Both the position numbers and the translations under genes were made by a program. This document shows positions 8,224 through 15,649 of a stretch of 44,519 nucleotides of DNA, in pieces. The notes under the pieces are model-generated. The model did no database searches. It was not told where the DNA came from and saw only the letters and a list, made by a program, of their open reading frames with translations. Source of the DNA: an uncultured Planctomycetales bacterium (lineage in GTDB: Bacteria; Planctomycetota; Planctomycetia; Pirellulales; Thermoguttaceae); NCBI GenBank assembly GCA_937889015.1, contig CALARR010000304.1, forward strand, positions 1 to 44,519. The letters run 5' to 3'. The stretch's first letter is position 1, and each line of letters opens with the position of its first letter.

Positions 8224-8979
8224 TCACGGCAGTACAAATCGCCCGCCGTTGACGTGGAGTGTTTCGCCCGTGATGAACCCGGCACGGGCCAGGTACAGCA
8301 CGGCATCGGCCACGTCGTCCGGGCAGCCTGCTCGTCCGACCGGGACGCTGGCGGCCAACTCGTCAAGCTTGGCCTGGCCCCAGCGAGCCTGCATCACCTC
8401 GGTTTCGATGTAGTCGGGCGCGACGGCGTTGACCGTGATGCCCTGGCGCATCCCGCGGCGTGCCAGCGAGCGAGTGAGCCCCATCATTCCAGCCTTGGCG
8501 CAACTGTAGGCGATCCAATCGTCGTCGGGCTTGCCCAAGATGCCTTGGACGGACGAGATGTTGATCACCCGACCGAACTGCTGGCGCTCCATCACGGGCC
8601 AGGCCGTCATGGCGCAGAGGTACGCGCCCTTGAGGTCCACGTCCAGCACGCGATCCCACCAGGCTTCGAGCGAAGCTGACTCGGGCCGGGGCGGTTCCAC
8701 GCGCGCGCCGTTGACCAGGATGTCGAGCCGGCCAAACTGGGCGACAATCTGGGCGATCATCGCCTCGACTGCCTCGCGCGACGAGACGTCGGCCACCGCC
8801 GCTGCGGCCCGGGCTCCCGTGGCGACCATTTCGGCCACAACCCGATCGGCCTTCGTGCGGTCCACGTCGTTCACCGCCACGCAGGCCCCGTGCGCGCCCA
8901 AGGCCTTAGCGATCGCTCGGCCGATCCCTTGTCCGGCCCCGGTCACCAGGGCCACTCGTCCCGCCAGCGTTTCACTCAT
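8224..8979 (-). CDS. SDR-family NAD(P)-dependent oxidoreductase
   Basis: This 251-residue classical short-chain dehydrogenase has the TGAGQGIG cofactor loop at residues 13-20, an acidic residue after beta-2 (NDVD, near 38-40), the ISS serine at 142-143 and the YxxxK pair Y158/K162 (YSCAK). The usual NNAG motif reads NGAR, a small departure. Length is normal. The gene starts 35 bases after the GH-A gene and is followed by the six-hairpin glycosidase on the same strand. In sugar-acid clusters such SDRs oxidise or reduce the sugar, lactone or keto-deoxy acid; which of these applies here is inference. Acidic residues after beta-2 suggest NAD rather than NADP. Confidence 0.9.
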   Translation of the reverse strand: MSETLAGRVALVTGAGQGIGRAIAKALGAHGACVAVNDVDRTKADRVVAEMVATGARAAAAVADVSSREAVEAMIAQIVAQFGRLDILVNGARVEPPRPESASLEAWWDRVLDVDLKGAYLCAMTAWPVMERQQFGRVINISSVQGILGKPDDDWIAYSCAKAGMMGLTRSLARRGMRQGITVNAVAPDYIETEVMQARWGQAKLDELAASVPVGRAGCPDDVADAVLYLARAGFITGETLHVNGGRFVLP

Positions 8980-9014
8980 GATTGCTTCGATTGAGTCCTG
9001 TCGTTACGCAGATC

Positions 9015-10469
9015 CTAGCCCATAGGCACGACGCTGCGATCGGTGATCAGCAGCGGGTAGTCCAGCAATGGCACCTCGGCCAGCGACAACACGCCACCGG
9101 CCGGCTTGCCCGGCAGCTTGTACACACGCTGGGAAAGCGGATCGACCAGCACCGGGTCATCGACAGTCGCCTTGGCCGGCGTCGTCAATCGCAGCGCGAT
9201 TTTACCTGGCGCGAAGTCCTTGAACAGATCCACGGCCGGCCACCAGGCATACAACGCCCGGCCATTGCGTGCGAATCCGGCCGACTTGAAGGCCATATCT
9301 GCCGGTCCCTCGCTTGCGACCGTCAGGTCCGTGTCGCGGCGGGTCTGACCGTCCAGCAGCGTGCAGAGCGTCTGGTAGCCGAGGTAGGACGGCCGCGGCG
9401 AGCAGTCCTCGCCCCTCAGCAGGCCGATCCGGGCGTTCAACACGGGGCCGCCATGACTATAGTTCAACAGGTCCACCGCGTGGAAGTAGGAAGTGAGCTC
9501 CATCCCTTGCCACAGATCGTTCAACGCGCGGCGCAGCACCCAGCGCGCCTGGCGCGCCTCGTTCCAGGGCAGCTTCGGCCGGCGCGGATCCACGCCGGCC
9601 CATCGTCCGCATTCACCTTGCCAGAGACGAATCTGGGCATGGCGCTGGTCGAGCATTTTCCGCACTCCGGCCACGAACTCCTCGCCCGCCTCCGGGTTGT
9701 CGGAATAGGGATGGTGCGAGATCACGTCCACATGCTGGGCGATTCCCGCGTCGAGGCACTCCTCGACGTAGGGCAAGAACTTCGTCACGGCCGAGCCGGC
9801 CAACCCGAACCCGACCAGCGTCGAGTTGGGTACCCAGCGGCGCAGCAGCGGGGCCGTCATCTGGACCAGGTCCATGTACTCGGCGGCCGACGGCTCGCCC
9901 GGACGCCAGAACGGCTTGATGTTCGGCTCGTTCCAGATCTCCCAGTGCGTCACGCGCCCGGCATAATGCCTGGCTACGGCCTCGACGAACGCGGTCCAAC
10001 CGGCCCGAGCCTCGGGCGTGCGCACCGGGGGATAGCCCACCGCGAACGGCGTGTGCGACTCGGGGGTGTAGAGCGGATTGCCGAATCCCAGGTTGAACCA
10101 GGGTTGAATGCCCTGGGCCAGCAGTCCGTCGATCACCTCATCGAGCCAGGCAAAATCGTATCGGCCCTTCACGGTCTCGCACCGGCACCAGCCGGTCTGC
10201 ACGCGCGCCCACTTGATGCCCAGCCGGCCCAGCGGCTCGTACGTTGCCTGCGGGTCGAAGCCCTTGCGGTCGAGCGTCTCGAAGCCGACGGAAAAGGACG
10301 AACTCTGGATCTGCTTGGAGTGCCGCGGGGTCAGGCGGCCCAACTCGGGCAGGCGGATCGTGGCCGAAGCCTCGGCCGCAGGGAGCAACCTGGGGCGTGC
10401 AGTCAAAATCGCGGCCGTGCCGGCGACCGAACCGGCCGCACGGCGAAGGAATGTTCGGCGGGTGAGCAT
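9015..10469 (-). CDS. Tat-exported clan GH-A glycosidase (GH39-like)
   Basis: The protein is 484 residues. The N-terminus carries a textbook twin-arginine signal (TRRTFLRR at residues 3-10, then a mild hydrophobic stretch, cut near AEA). The mature part is a TIM barrel with the acid/base glutamate E181 in WEIWNEPN and the probable nucleophile E286 in RLWQGECG, the arrangement of clan GH-A. The closest feel is GH39 (xylosidase/iduronidase type), but other GH-A families are possible. It is about a third identical by eye to its upstream neighbour at 10563-12071, including the shared GRYDFAWLD segment and a common C-terminal TDRSVV ending, so the pair arose by tandem duplication. ATG at 10469 has AGGA nine bases before it. 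Confidence 0.75.
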   Translation of the reverse strand: MLTRRTFLRRAAGSVAGTAAILTARPRLLPAAEASATIRLPELGRLTPRHSKQIQSSSFSVGFETLDRKGFDPQATYEPLGRLGIKWARVQTGWCRCETVKGRYDFAWLDEVIDGLLAQGIQPWFNLGFGNPLYTPESHTPFAVGYPPVRTPEARAGWTAFVEAVARHYAGRVTHWEIWNEPNIKPFWRPGEPSAAEYMDLVQMTAPLLRRWVPNSTLVGFGLAGSAVTKFLPYVEECLDAGIAQHVDVISHHPYSDNPEAGEEFVAGVRKMLDQRHAQIRLWQGECGRWAGVDPRRPKLPWNEARQARWVLRRALNDLWQGMELTSYFHAVDLLNYSHGGPVLNARIGLLRGEDCSPRPSYLGYQTLCTLLDGQTRRDTDLTVASEGPADMAFKSAGFARNGRALYAWWPAVDLFKDFAPGKIALRLTTPAKATVDDPVLVDPLSQRVYKLPGKPAGGVLSLAEVPLLDYPLLITDRSVVPMG

Positions 10470-10502
10470 GGGAGGATTCCTGTGGGGTAGGTGGAGTCGT
10501 TT

Positions 10503-10530
10503 GGCTATTGGCTATCAGCTATCAGCTTGT
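10503..10530. repeat. Heptamer tract GGCTATY-like
   Basis: In the 93-base gap between the two paralogous glycosidase genes the plus strand reads GGCTATT, GGCTATC, AGCTATC, AGCTTGT. That is four consecutive seven-base units with at most two or three changes between neighbours. It is more AT-rich than its surroundings and non-coding. It has the same period as the larger tract at 44073-44170 but a different sequence. Confidence 0.55.
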
Positions 10531-10562
10531 GAGGTATTCGCTTTCCGTTCTTGCGCACGTAC

Positions 10563-12071
10563 TCAGTCCACCACAACGCTCCGATCGGTCACCAGAGCCG
10601 GCGCGTCATACACGGGGATGTCCTTGAGCACCGTCTTGTCGCCTTCGGTGACAACCCGCTCCTTGGCTAGTTCGTAGATCGCACCGGTGACCACGTCTAC
10701 CCAGACCGGCTCCTGGAAGGCGATTGCCGCCAGCGTGATCTGGGCCGGCGTGGTCGGGTTCTCGTTCTCCGGGTTGCTGGAGCAGTCCCACAAGGCCAGT
10801 ACGCTGCGTCCGTCCTGCTTCTTGAACAGGTAGGTCGCGGTTTGTCTGGCGCACTGCACGTCGCAGGCGAACCCCACGACCGGCTCCAGCGAACTGTCGA
10901 ACACCGAGGCCACGTTTTGCACCGTGTAGTAGGCCGGCTTGACCTTCAGCACCTTGCCGTCCTCGTTGCACTTGACCAGGCCCATGCGTTTCATGAACCG
11001 GTCCTCGCGCGTGCGAATCCATAGCGGATCAATGAACTTCGTGTAGCGCTGCGGCTGGTCGTAGGCCGGATCGTAGAAGGTGAATACCAACGAATCGATG
11101 CCGTGTCCCAGGTCGCCGATCATGTGCCGCGCGTTCCATTTGCACTGGGTCAACTCGCTGTTCCAGGGGGCCGACGAGATCTTGGCCGAGTAGTGCCGGT
11201 CGGAGGTGGCGCCCGCTTCGCCCTGCCAGATCTTCACGTTGGGCGCGTACTGGTGAACCACCTTCACGAACTCTGCGACCTTGGGGTAAATCGTGTCGGG
11301 ATTGAGCGAGTAGTCATGATAGATGATCCAGTGGAACAAGCCCGTCTTGCCCTTCTCGCTAAGGATCTTCATATAGGGTTCGGCGAACCGCACGTTGGGC
11401 GAACTCAAGACCAGGCCCGCGATCCGAGCGTCGGGAATGTGCTTCTTGATGATTTCGGCGGTACGGATGTTGTTGTCGGCGAGGATTTCCGCGGTATTGC
11501 CCTTGGTGTTGCTCGGCTCATTCCAGGTGGACCAGTCTTTGACCCGGTCCTTGTAGTGCCCGGCCAGGGCGTGGATCCACGCGTCCCAGGCGGCCAGACC
11601 CACCTCGCCGGTCGGCAACCCATCGCTGAGCGATGCCCCGCCGCCGCCCGGGTAGATGGGATTGCCATAGGACGTCTCGATGAGGACGTCCATCCCTTGG
11701 GCGCGCAAGTAGTCCACGATCTTGTCCAGCCAGGCGAAGTCGTACCTGCCCTGGACCTTCTCGGTCTTGGCCCACCCGGCCTGGAGCCGGACCCGCTTGA
11801 TCCCCAGCGGCTCGATGTAGGCCTTGAACTGCTCGAAGTCGCCGTAATCGCGATCGAGCATCTCGCAGCCGATGGCCAGGCCCGATCGGCCGACTTCGCG
11901 CGCTCCGCGGGGCTTGACTGTCCCAATCCGCTTCAGGCCGGGATCGAGCGTCGTCTGCACGCGGTCATGCGTGTAGTCGAGCATGGGGACCGCAGGCCGG
12001 TCGCTGGCCGGCGCCAAAGTCGAGCCCAGGACCACGCTCACCGCCGCCAACCACACCGCCGTCTTGGACAT
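10563..12071 (-). CDS. Sec-exported clan GH-A glycosidase (GH39-like), paralogue of next gene
   Basis: The protein is 502 residues from the ATG at 12071, chosen because AAGGAG (12080-12085) lies eight bases upstream and a Sec signal peptide follows (MSKTAVWLAAVSVVLG... ASD). The frame extends 12 codons further without support. TIM-barrel marks are E185 in STWNEPS (acid/base) and E285 in KIWQGEAG (probable nucleophile). It aligns throughout with the downstream gene 9015-10469 but is Sec- rather than Tat-exported and differs around both catalytic loops (NTKGNTAE versus IKPFWRPG), which suggests different substrates. It is the first gene of the long minus-strand run, behind the control region 12072-12519. 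Confidence 0.75.
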   Translation of the reverse strand: MSKTAVWLAAVSVVLGSTLAPASDRPAVPMLDYTHDRVQTTLDPGLKRIGTVKPRGAREVGRSGLAIGCEMLDRDYGDFEQFKAYIEPLGIKRVRLQAGWAKTEKVQGRYDFAWLDKIVDYLRAQGMDVLIETSYGNPIYPGGGGASLSDGLPTGEVGLAAWDAWIHALAGHYKDRVKDWSTWNEPSNTKGNTAEILADNNIRTAEIIKKHIPDARIAGLVLSSPNVRFAEPYMKILSEKGKTGLFHWIIYHDYSLNPDTIYPKVAEFVKVVHQYAPNVKIWQGEAGATSDRHYSAKISSAPWNSELTQCKWNARHMIGDLGHGIDSLVFTFYDPAYDQPQRYTKFIDPLWIRTREDRFMKRMGLVKCNEDGKVLKVKPAYYTVQNVASVFDSSLEPVVGFACDVQCARQTATYLFKKQDGRSVLALWDCSSNPENENPTTPAQITLAAIAFQEPVWVDVVTGAIYELAKERVVTEGDKTVLKDIPVYDAPALVTDRSVVVD

Positions 12072-12101
12072 GAGTGCCGCTCCTTGTTTGCGGATGCCGG
12101 G

Positions 12102-12120
12102 GGCCACGCCGACCGTGGCC
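12102..12120 (-). promoter_or_regulatory. Leader hairpin before GH-A gene
   Basis: GGCCACG (12102-12108) and CGTGGCC (12114-12120) form a perfect 7-bp stem with a five-base loop. It lies in the presumed untranslated leader of the first gene of the run, about 16 bases upstream of the Shine-Dalgarno sequence. It may be a message-stabilising 5' hairpin or an attenuating element. Confidence 0.4.
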
Positions 12121-12133
12121 GCGTCTCTTTTGC

Positions 12134-12162
12134 AGTCTGGGGAGAAGGCCGCTTGGCGTCAA
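12134..12162 (-). promoter_or_regulatory. Candidate promoter of the minus-strand catabolic run
   Basis: On the minus strand TTGACG (complement of 12157-12162) is followed after 17 bases by CAGACT (complement of 12134-12139). The -35 box is good and the -10 box poor (three of six), as in an activator-dependent promoter. A perfect inverted repeat TGCGC-GAAA-GCGCA (12163-12176) abuts the upstream edge of the -35 box, and the palindrome TTTGGCCAAA lies 15 bases beyond that. Confidence 0.3.
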
Positions 12163-12200
12163 TGCGCTTTCGCGCAAAAGATGTGGCTATTTTGGCCAAA
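12163..12200. promoter_or_regulatory. Operator-like inverted repeat and palindrome
   Basis: TGCGC (12163-12167) and GCGCA (12172-12176) are inverted around TTTC and touch the candidate -35 box. TTTGGCCAAA (12191-12200) is a perfect 10-bp palindrome. Both are plausible transcription-factor sites for the divergent unit; no regulator gene is in the window. Confidence 0.35.
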
Positions 12201-12459
12201 CGCAGATCGCGGGCAGAGGGAGGATGTCGCGGTGCTCGGTCCACGCAATTCGTTTCGCCGCTGCAGACATCATCGTCCCTGCCCGGAAGAGACGCCTTGC
12301 GGTGGCGCGCGTCGCGGTGGCCGCGAGTTGGCATAGCGAGGTTGGTCTCAGCGGCCAGACCTTTGCCCGATTCGACTGCGATTTGCGCGCTCCGTGCACG
12401 ACTTGCCGAAATCTGTGGTCCGGCGACTGCCAGAACGCTTGCAGCCGCTCGGCGGATCG

Positions 12460-12476
12460 CCACGATGGTATCGTGG
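12460..12476. promoter_or_regulatory. Perfect inverted repeat upstream of GH115 gene
   Basis: CCACGAT (12460-12466) and ATCGTGG (12470-12476) are inverted around GGT and end 43 bases before the GH115 ATG. The position suits an operator or a 5' leader hairpin. Confidence 0.4.
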
Positions 12477-12519
12477 TAGACGTCTCAACCATCCCCCTGT
12501 CTCTGCCCGGAGTCTCGCC

Positions 12520-14673
12520 ATGCGTCGTCTGCTGTGGATTGCCTTGATCGCGTCGGTAGGCACGCCCTGTTTGAGCGCCGAGTTCGAACTAGCCGGCCCG
12601 GAGTGCCTCGCCACGATCCTCGTCCCGGGCTCAGAACCGGCCTACGTGCGTCGGGCGGCCGAAGACCTGGCCAGCGACGTGGAGAAGATCACGGGACGAA
12701 GGCCGGCGATCGTCGATTCGCTGGGCCAATGCGCGGCCAATACCGTGGTCCTGGCCAGCACCAGCCACGAGTCCTCGGCCGACCTACTCGCCGAGTTCGT
12801 CCCTCAGGCCGCGCAGAGCCTGAAGGGCAAATGGGAGGCCTATCAGGTCCAACTTCACGGTGCCACCGTCGGGCCGGTGCGCCAGGCGCTGGTTATCGCG
12901 GGCAGCGATGCGCGGGGGGCCATGTTCGGGCTCTACGCCTTTTGTCAGCACTATCTGGGCGTAGACCCCATGCACTTCTGGACCGATCGCCAGCCGCAAA
13001 GACGGCCACGCCTCGCCTGGAGTACGGTCCGACTCTCGTCCGATGAGCCCACCTTCCGCTACCGCGGCTGGTTCATCAACGACGAGGATCTGTTGACCGG
13101 CTGGCGGCGCAACGCGGCCGTGCGCGAGATCGACTACAAGTTCTATCGCCGCGTGCTCGACCCCGAGGTCGCCAAGCACATCTACGAGGCCCTGCTGCGC
13201 CTGCAATACAACCTGATTATTCCCTCGTCGTTCATCGACCTGGGCAATCCTGACGAGGCGCGGCTGGTGGATCTCGCCGTGCAGCGCGGCCTGCTGGTGA
13301 GCATGCACCATCAGGAACCGTTGGGCGTGACTGGCTTGTATACGTTCCCCAACTACTTTCGTGCGCGGGGCGAGGACGTGCCCTTCTCGTTCGCTACGCA
13401 GCGGGCCAAATTCGAGGAGATCTGGCGCGAGTATGTGCGACGCTGGAGCCGCTACGGCGACCAGGTCGTGTGGCAACTCGGCCTGCGCGGCAAGGGCGAC
13501 CGGCCGGTCTGGGCCACCGATTCCACCGCCCCGACCTCGGACGCGGACCGAGGACGGCTCATCTCCGACGCCATGGCCCTGCAATGGGAGATTGTGCGGA
13601 GCATCGATCGAAGGCCCAATCCACCGGCGACCAGCACGCTCTGGATGGAGGGCTCGCACCTGCACGGCGCCGGCTACCTGCACTTCCCGCAGGGTGTGGC
13701 CGTGATCTTCTCCGACAACAGCCCGGGCTGGTGCGTCCAGCCCGACTTCTTCAGTACGCAGCGTGAGCCGGGTCGGAACTACGGCTTGTACTATCACCAG
13801 GCCCTGTGGAACGCCGGCCCGCACTTCTGCCAGGCCGTGGGACCGCACAAGATGCACGAGGTCTTCAAACTGGCCGTCGACCACGGCGACACCTACTACG
13901 CGCTGGTGAACGTGTCGAATGTGCGCGAGTTTCCCCTGGGGCTGGAGGCGGCAGGCCAATTGCTGCGCGATTTTCGGCGGTTCGATCCGGATGCATTTCT
14001 GAAGGCGTGGTGCGGCGAACGGTTTGCCCCCCTGGGCGACCATGCCCAACGTTGCTATCGCGATTATTTCGCCAGCTACGACAAGCCTCGGACTGAAGCG
14101 GCAGCCGATGCCTTGCCTGGCACCTCAGTTGGCGGCGGTGTGGCCTTCCTGGGAATGAAGCTTGACGACCTCAACTTGCATTACCGCCTGGATGCCCAGG
14201 CCCTCTCGGTGGGCAAGAAGGTGATGGGGGAATTGCTGTCGCGATTGGAGAAGGGGAAGAAGCCGGCCGCGGGCCGAGTCGAGTCGTTAGCCAGCCTGCT
14301 GGCCGAGGCCGTAACCCATCGTCAGACGCTGGAGGCCGCGGGTCGCGACGCGCCGCAGATCCTGACCGGATTGGACGGGCAGGCCAAAACCTTCTTCCAG
14401 GTCAATTTTGTGGCCCAGCAGCAAATGATGCTCGCCTTCGCGGCCTGGATGGAGAGCGCTATCCGCGCCGACCTGGCGCAGTTGGACAACCGGCCCGAGG
14501 ACTTGCGCGCCGCGGCTCAGCAAGCAGCAAGGCACCTGGGCGAGGTTCGCGCTGCACAGGCCCTGGCGTCGGGCGGAAAGTGGAAAGACTGGTACGCCGG
14601 CGATGAACTGATGCGCGTGGCCGAGGCCGAGCAACTGGTCGAGCGCTTGCTGGCGGCGGCAGGGGGGCGGTAG
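12520..14673 (+). CDS. GH115-like alpha-glucuronidase, secreted
   Basis: The protein is 717 residues from the ATG at 12520, which begins a Sec signal peptide (MRRLLWIALIASVGTPCLSA). An in-frame extension to 12394 has no protein-like character. Residues 22-165 form the N-terminal domain seen in GH115, with VIAGSDARGAMFGLYAF near 125 and the PMHFWTDR segment near 150. YRGWFINDED (181-190) and SMHHQEPLGV (261-270) match conserved GH115 barrel regions. The family removes (4-O-methyl)glucuronic acid from xylan and related glycans. The protein is shorter than typical GH115 enzymes, apparently lacking the C-terminal beta domain. Its divergent position beside the sugar-acid run fits a role in supplying uronate. 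Family fairly sure; activity inferred. Confidence 0.75.
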   Translation: MRRLLWIALIASVGTPCLSAEFELAGPECLATILVPGSEPAYVRRAAEDLASDVEKITGRRPAIVDSLGQCAANTVVLASTSHESSADLLAEFVPQAAQSLKGKWEAYQVQLHGATVGPVRQALVIAGSDARGAMFGLYAFCQHYLGVDPMHFWTDRQPQRRPRLAWSTVRLSSDEPTFRYRGWFINDEDLLTGWRRNAAVREIDYKFYRRVLDPEVAKHIYEALLRLQYNLIIPSSFIDLGNPDEARLVDLAVQRGLLVSMHHQEPLGVTGLYTFPNYFRARGEDVPFSFATQRAKFEEIWREYVRRWSRYGDQVVWQLGLRGKGDRPVWATDSTAPTSDADRGRLISDAMALQWEIVRSIDRRPNPPATSTLWMEGSHLHGAGYLHFPQGVAVIFSDNSPGWCVQPDFFSTQREPGRNYGLYYHQALWNAGPHFCQAVGPHKMHEVFKLAVDHGDTYYALVNVSNVREFPLGLEAAGQLLRDFRRFDPDAFLKAWCGERFAPLGDHAQRCYRDYFASYDKPRTEAAADALPGTSVGGGVAFLGMKLDDLNLHYRLDAQALSVGKKVMGELLSRLEKGKKPAAGRVESLASLLAEAVTHRQTLEAAGRDAPQILTGLDGQAKTFFQVNFVAQQQMMLAFAAWMESAIRADLAQLDNRPEDLRAAAQQAARHLGEVRAAQALASGGKWKDWYAGDELMRVAEAEQLVERLLAAAGGR

Positions 14674-14725
14674 GGCGAGGGGGCGCGGCCGTGGGGTGGA
14701 CCGGCACGTCGGGAGCTATCGCAGA

Positions 14726-14755
14726 TTGACAACGGCCCTTCAGCTAGCGGATAAT
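14726..14755 (+). promoter_or_regulatory. Near-consensus promoter of the glycerophosphodiesterase operon
   Basis: TTGACA (14726-14731) matches the -35 consensus exactly. GATAAT (14750-14755) matches the -10 box in five of six positions, at 18-base spacing. Transcription would start near 14762, about 50 bases before the ATG at 14813. This is the best sigma-70 type promoter in the window. Confidence 0.65.
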
Positions 14756-14812
14756 TCGGTCACGTCCGCTCGTTGACCCTCTCCACGATCCTTCGCCCCC
14801 CTCGGTTCCATC

Positions 14813-15649
14813 ATGCGCATTGTCTTCGCTTGGCTGGTCCTTTCCCTGTCTGCATTGACCCTATGTGAGCAAAACCTGGCCGTGGAAATCGTGGCCCATC
14901 GGGGCGCTTCGTTCGACACGCCCGAAAACACGGTGTCCTCGATGCGCGAGGGTTGGAAACAGCAGGCCGACGCCTGCGAGTTGGACATCCGCCTTACCCA
15001 GGACGGTCAGATCGTGCTCATGCACGACGAAAGCACCAAGCGCACCGCGCGTCGCGACGCCAAGCTCGAGGATCAGGTTTTCGCAGATCTGCGGCAATTG
15101 GATGCCGGCCAATGGAAAGGTCCGCAGTGGACCGGCGAGAAGATCCCAACCCTGGCCGAAGCCCTGGCCACCCTCCCCGCTGGCAAGCGCATGTTCATCG
15201 AGATCAAGTGCGGTCCCGAAGTCCTGCCCGAATTGGAGCGCGTACTGAGCGCGTCCGGCAAGCGACCTGAACAACTGGTGCTGATCGCCTTCAACGCCGC
15301 CACGCTACGGCTGGCGCGAGAGCGGTTCCCCAAGCATCCCATGCTGTGGATCTGCAGCTACAAGAAGGACGACAAGACCGGCCAGTTCCCGCAAATCGGG
15401 GATCTGATTCGGCAGGCGAAGGCCATCGGGGCGAACGGCCTGGATCTCAACGAGAAGTTCCCGATCACGGCCGATTTCGTGGCCAAAGTCCACGCGGCCG
15501 GACTCGAACTGCATGTCTGGACGGTCGACAAGGCCGACACGGCCCAGCATCTCGTGGCCGCCGGCGTCGATGGCATCACCACCAATCGGCCCGGCTGGCT
15601 ACGCAACGAGTTAGGCCATGCGGCTGCCAAGAAAGGAGCCTCGCGATGA
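14813..15649 (+). CDS. Secreted glycerophosphodiester phosphodiesterase
   Basis: The protein is 278 residues with a Sec signal peptide (MRIVFAWLVLSLSALTL). The GDPD catalytic set is intact: H29-R30 (AHRGA), E38 (PENT), E56 and D58 (ELDIRL), and H71 (VLMHDES). The family hydrolyses glycerophosphodiesters such as glycerophosphocholine to glycerol-3-phosphate and an alcohol, or related phosphodiesters, using a divalent metal. Export places the activity in the periplasm or outside. The last codons overlap the start of the next gene by ATGA (15646-15649), so the two are translationally coupled behind the promoter at 14726-14755. Confidence 0.9.
   Translation: MRIVFAWLVLSLSALTLCEQNLAVEIVAHRGASFDTPENTVSSMREGWKQQADACELDIRLTQDGQIVLMHDESTKRTARRDAKLEDQVFADLRQLDAGQWKGPQWTGEKIPTLAEALATLPAGKRMFIEIKCGPEVLPELERVLSASGKRPEQLVLIAFNAATLRLARERFPKHPMLWICSYKKDDKTGQFPQIGDLIRQAKAIGANGLDLNEKFPITADFVAKVHAAGLELHVWTVDKADTAQHLVAAGVDGITTNRPGWLRNELGHAAAKKGASR

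Larger units (their letters stand above)
12072..12519. other. Divergent control region between glycosidase run and GH115 gene
   Basis: This 448-base non-coding stretch separates the minus-strand catabolic run from the plus-strand GH115 gene. I see no credible gene. Annotated separately are a leader hairpin (12102-12120), a candidate minus-strand promoter (12134-12162) with an abutting inverted repeat (12163-12176), the palindrome TTTGGCCAAA (12191-12200) and an inverted repeat near the GH115 start (12460-12476). No good plus-strand promoter is visible. Confidence 0.5.
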
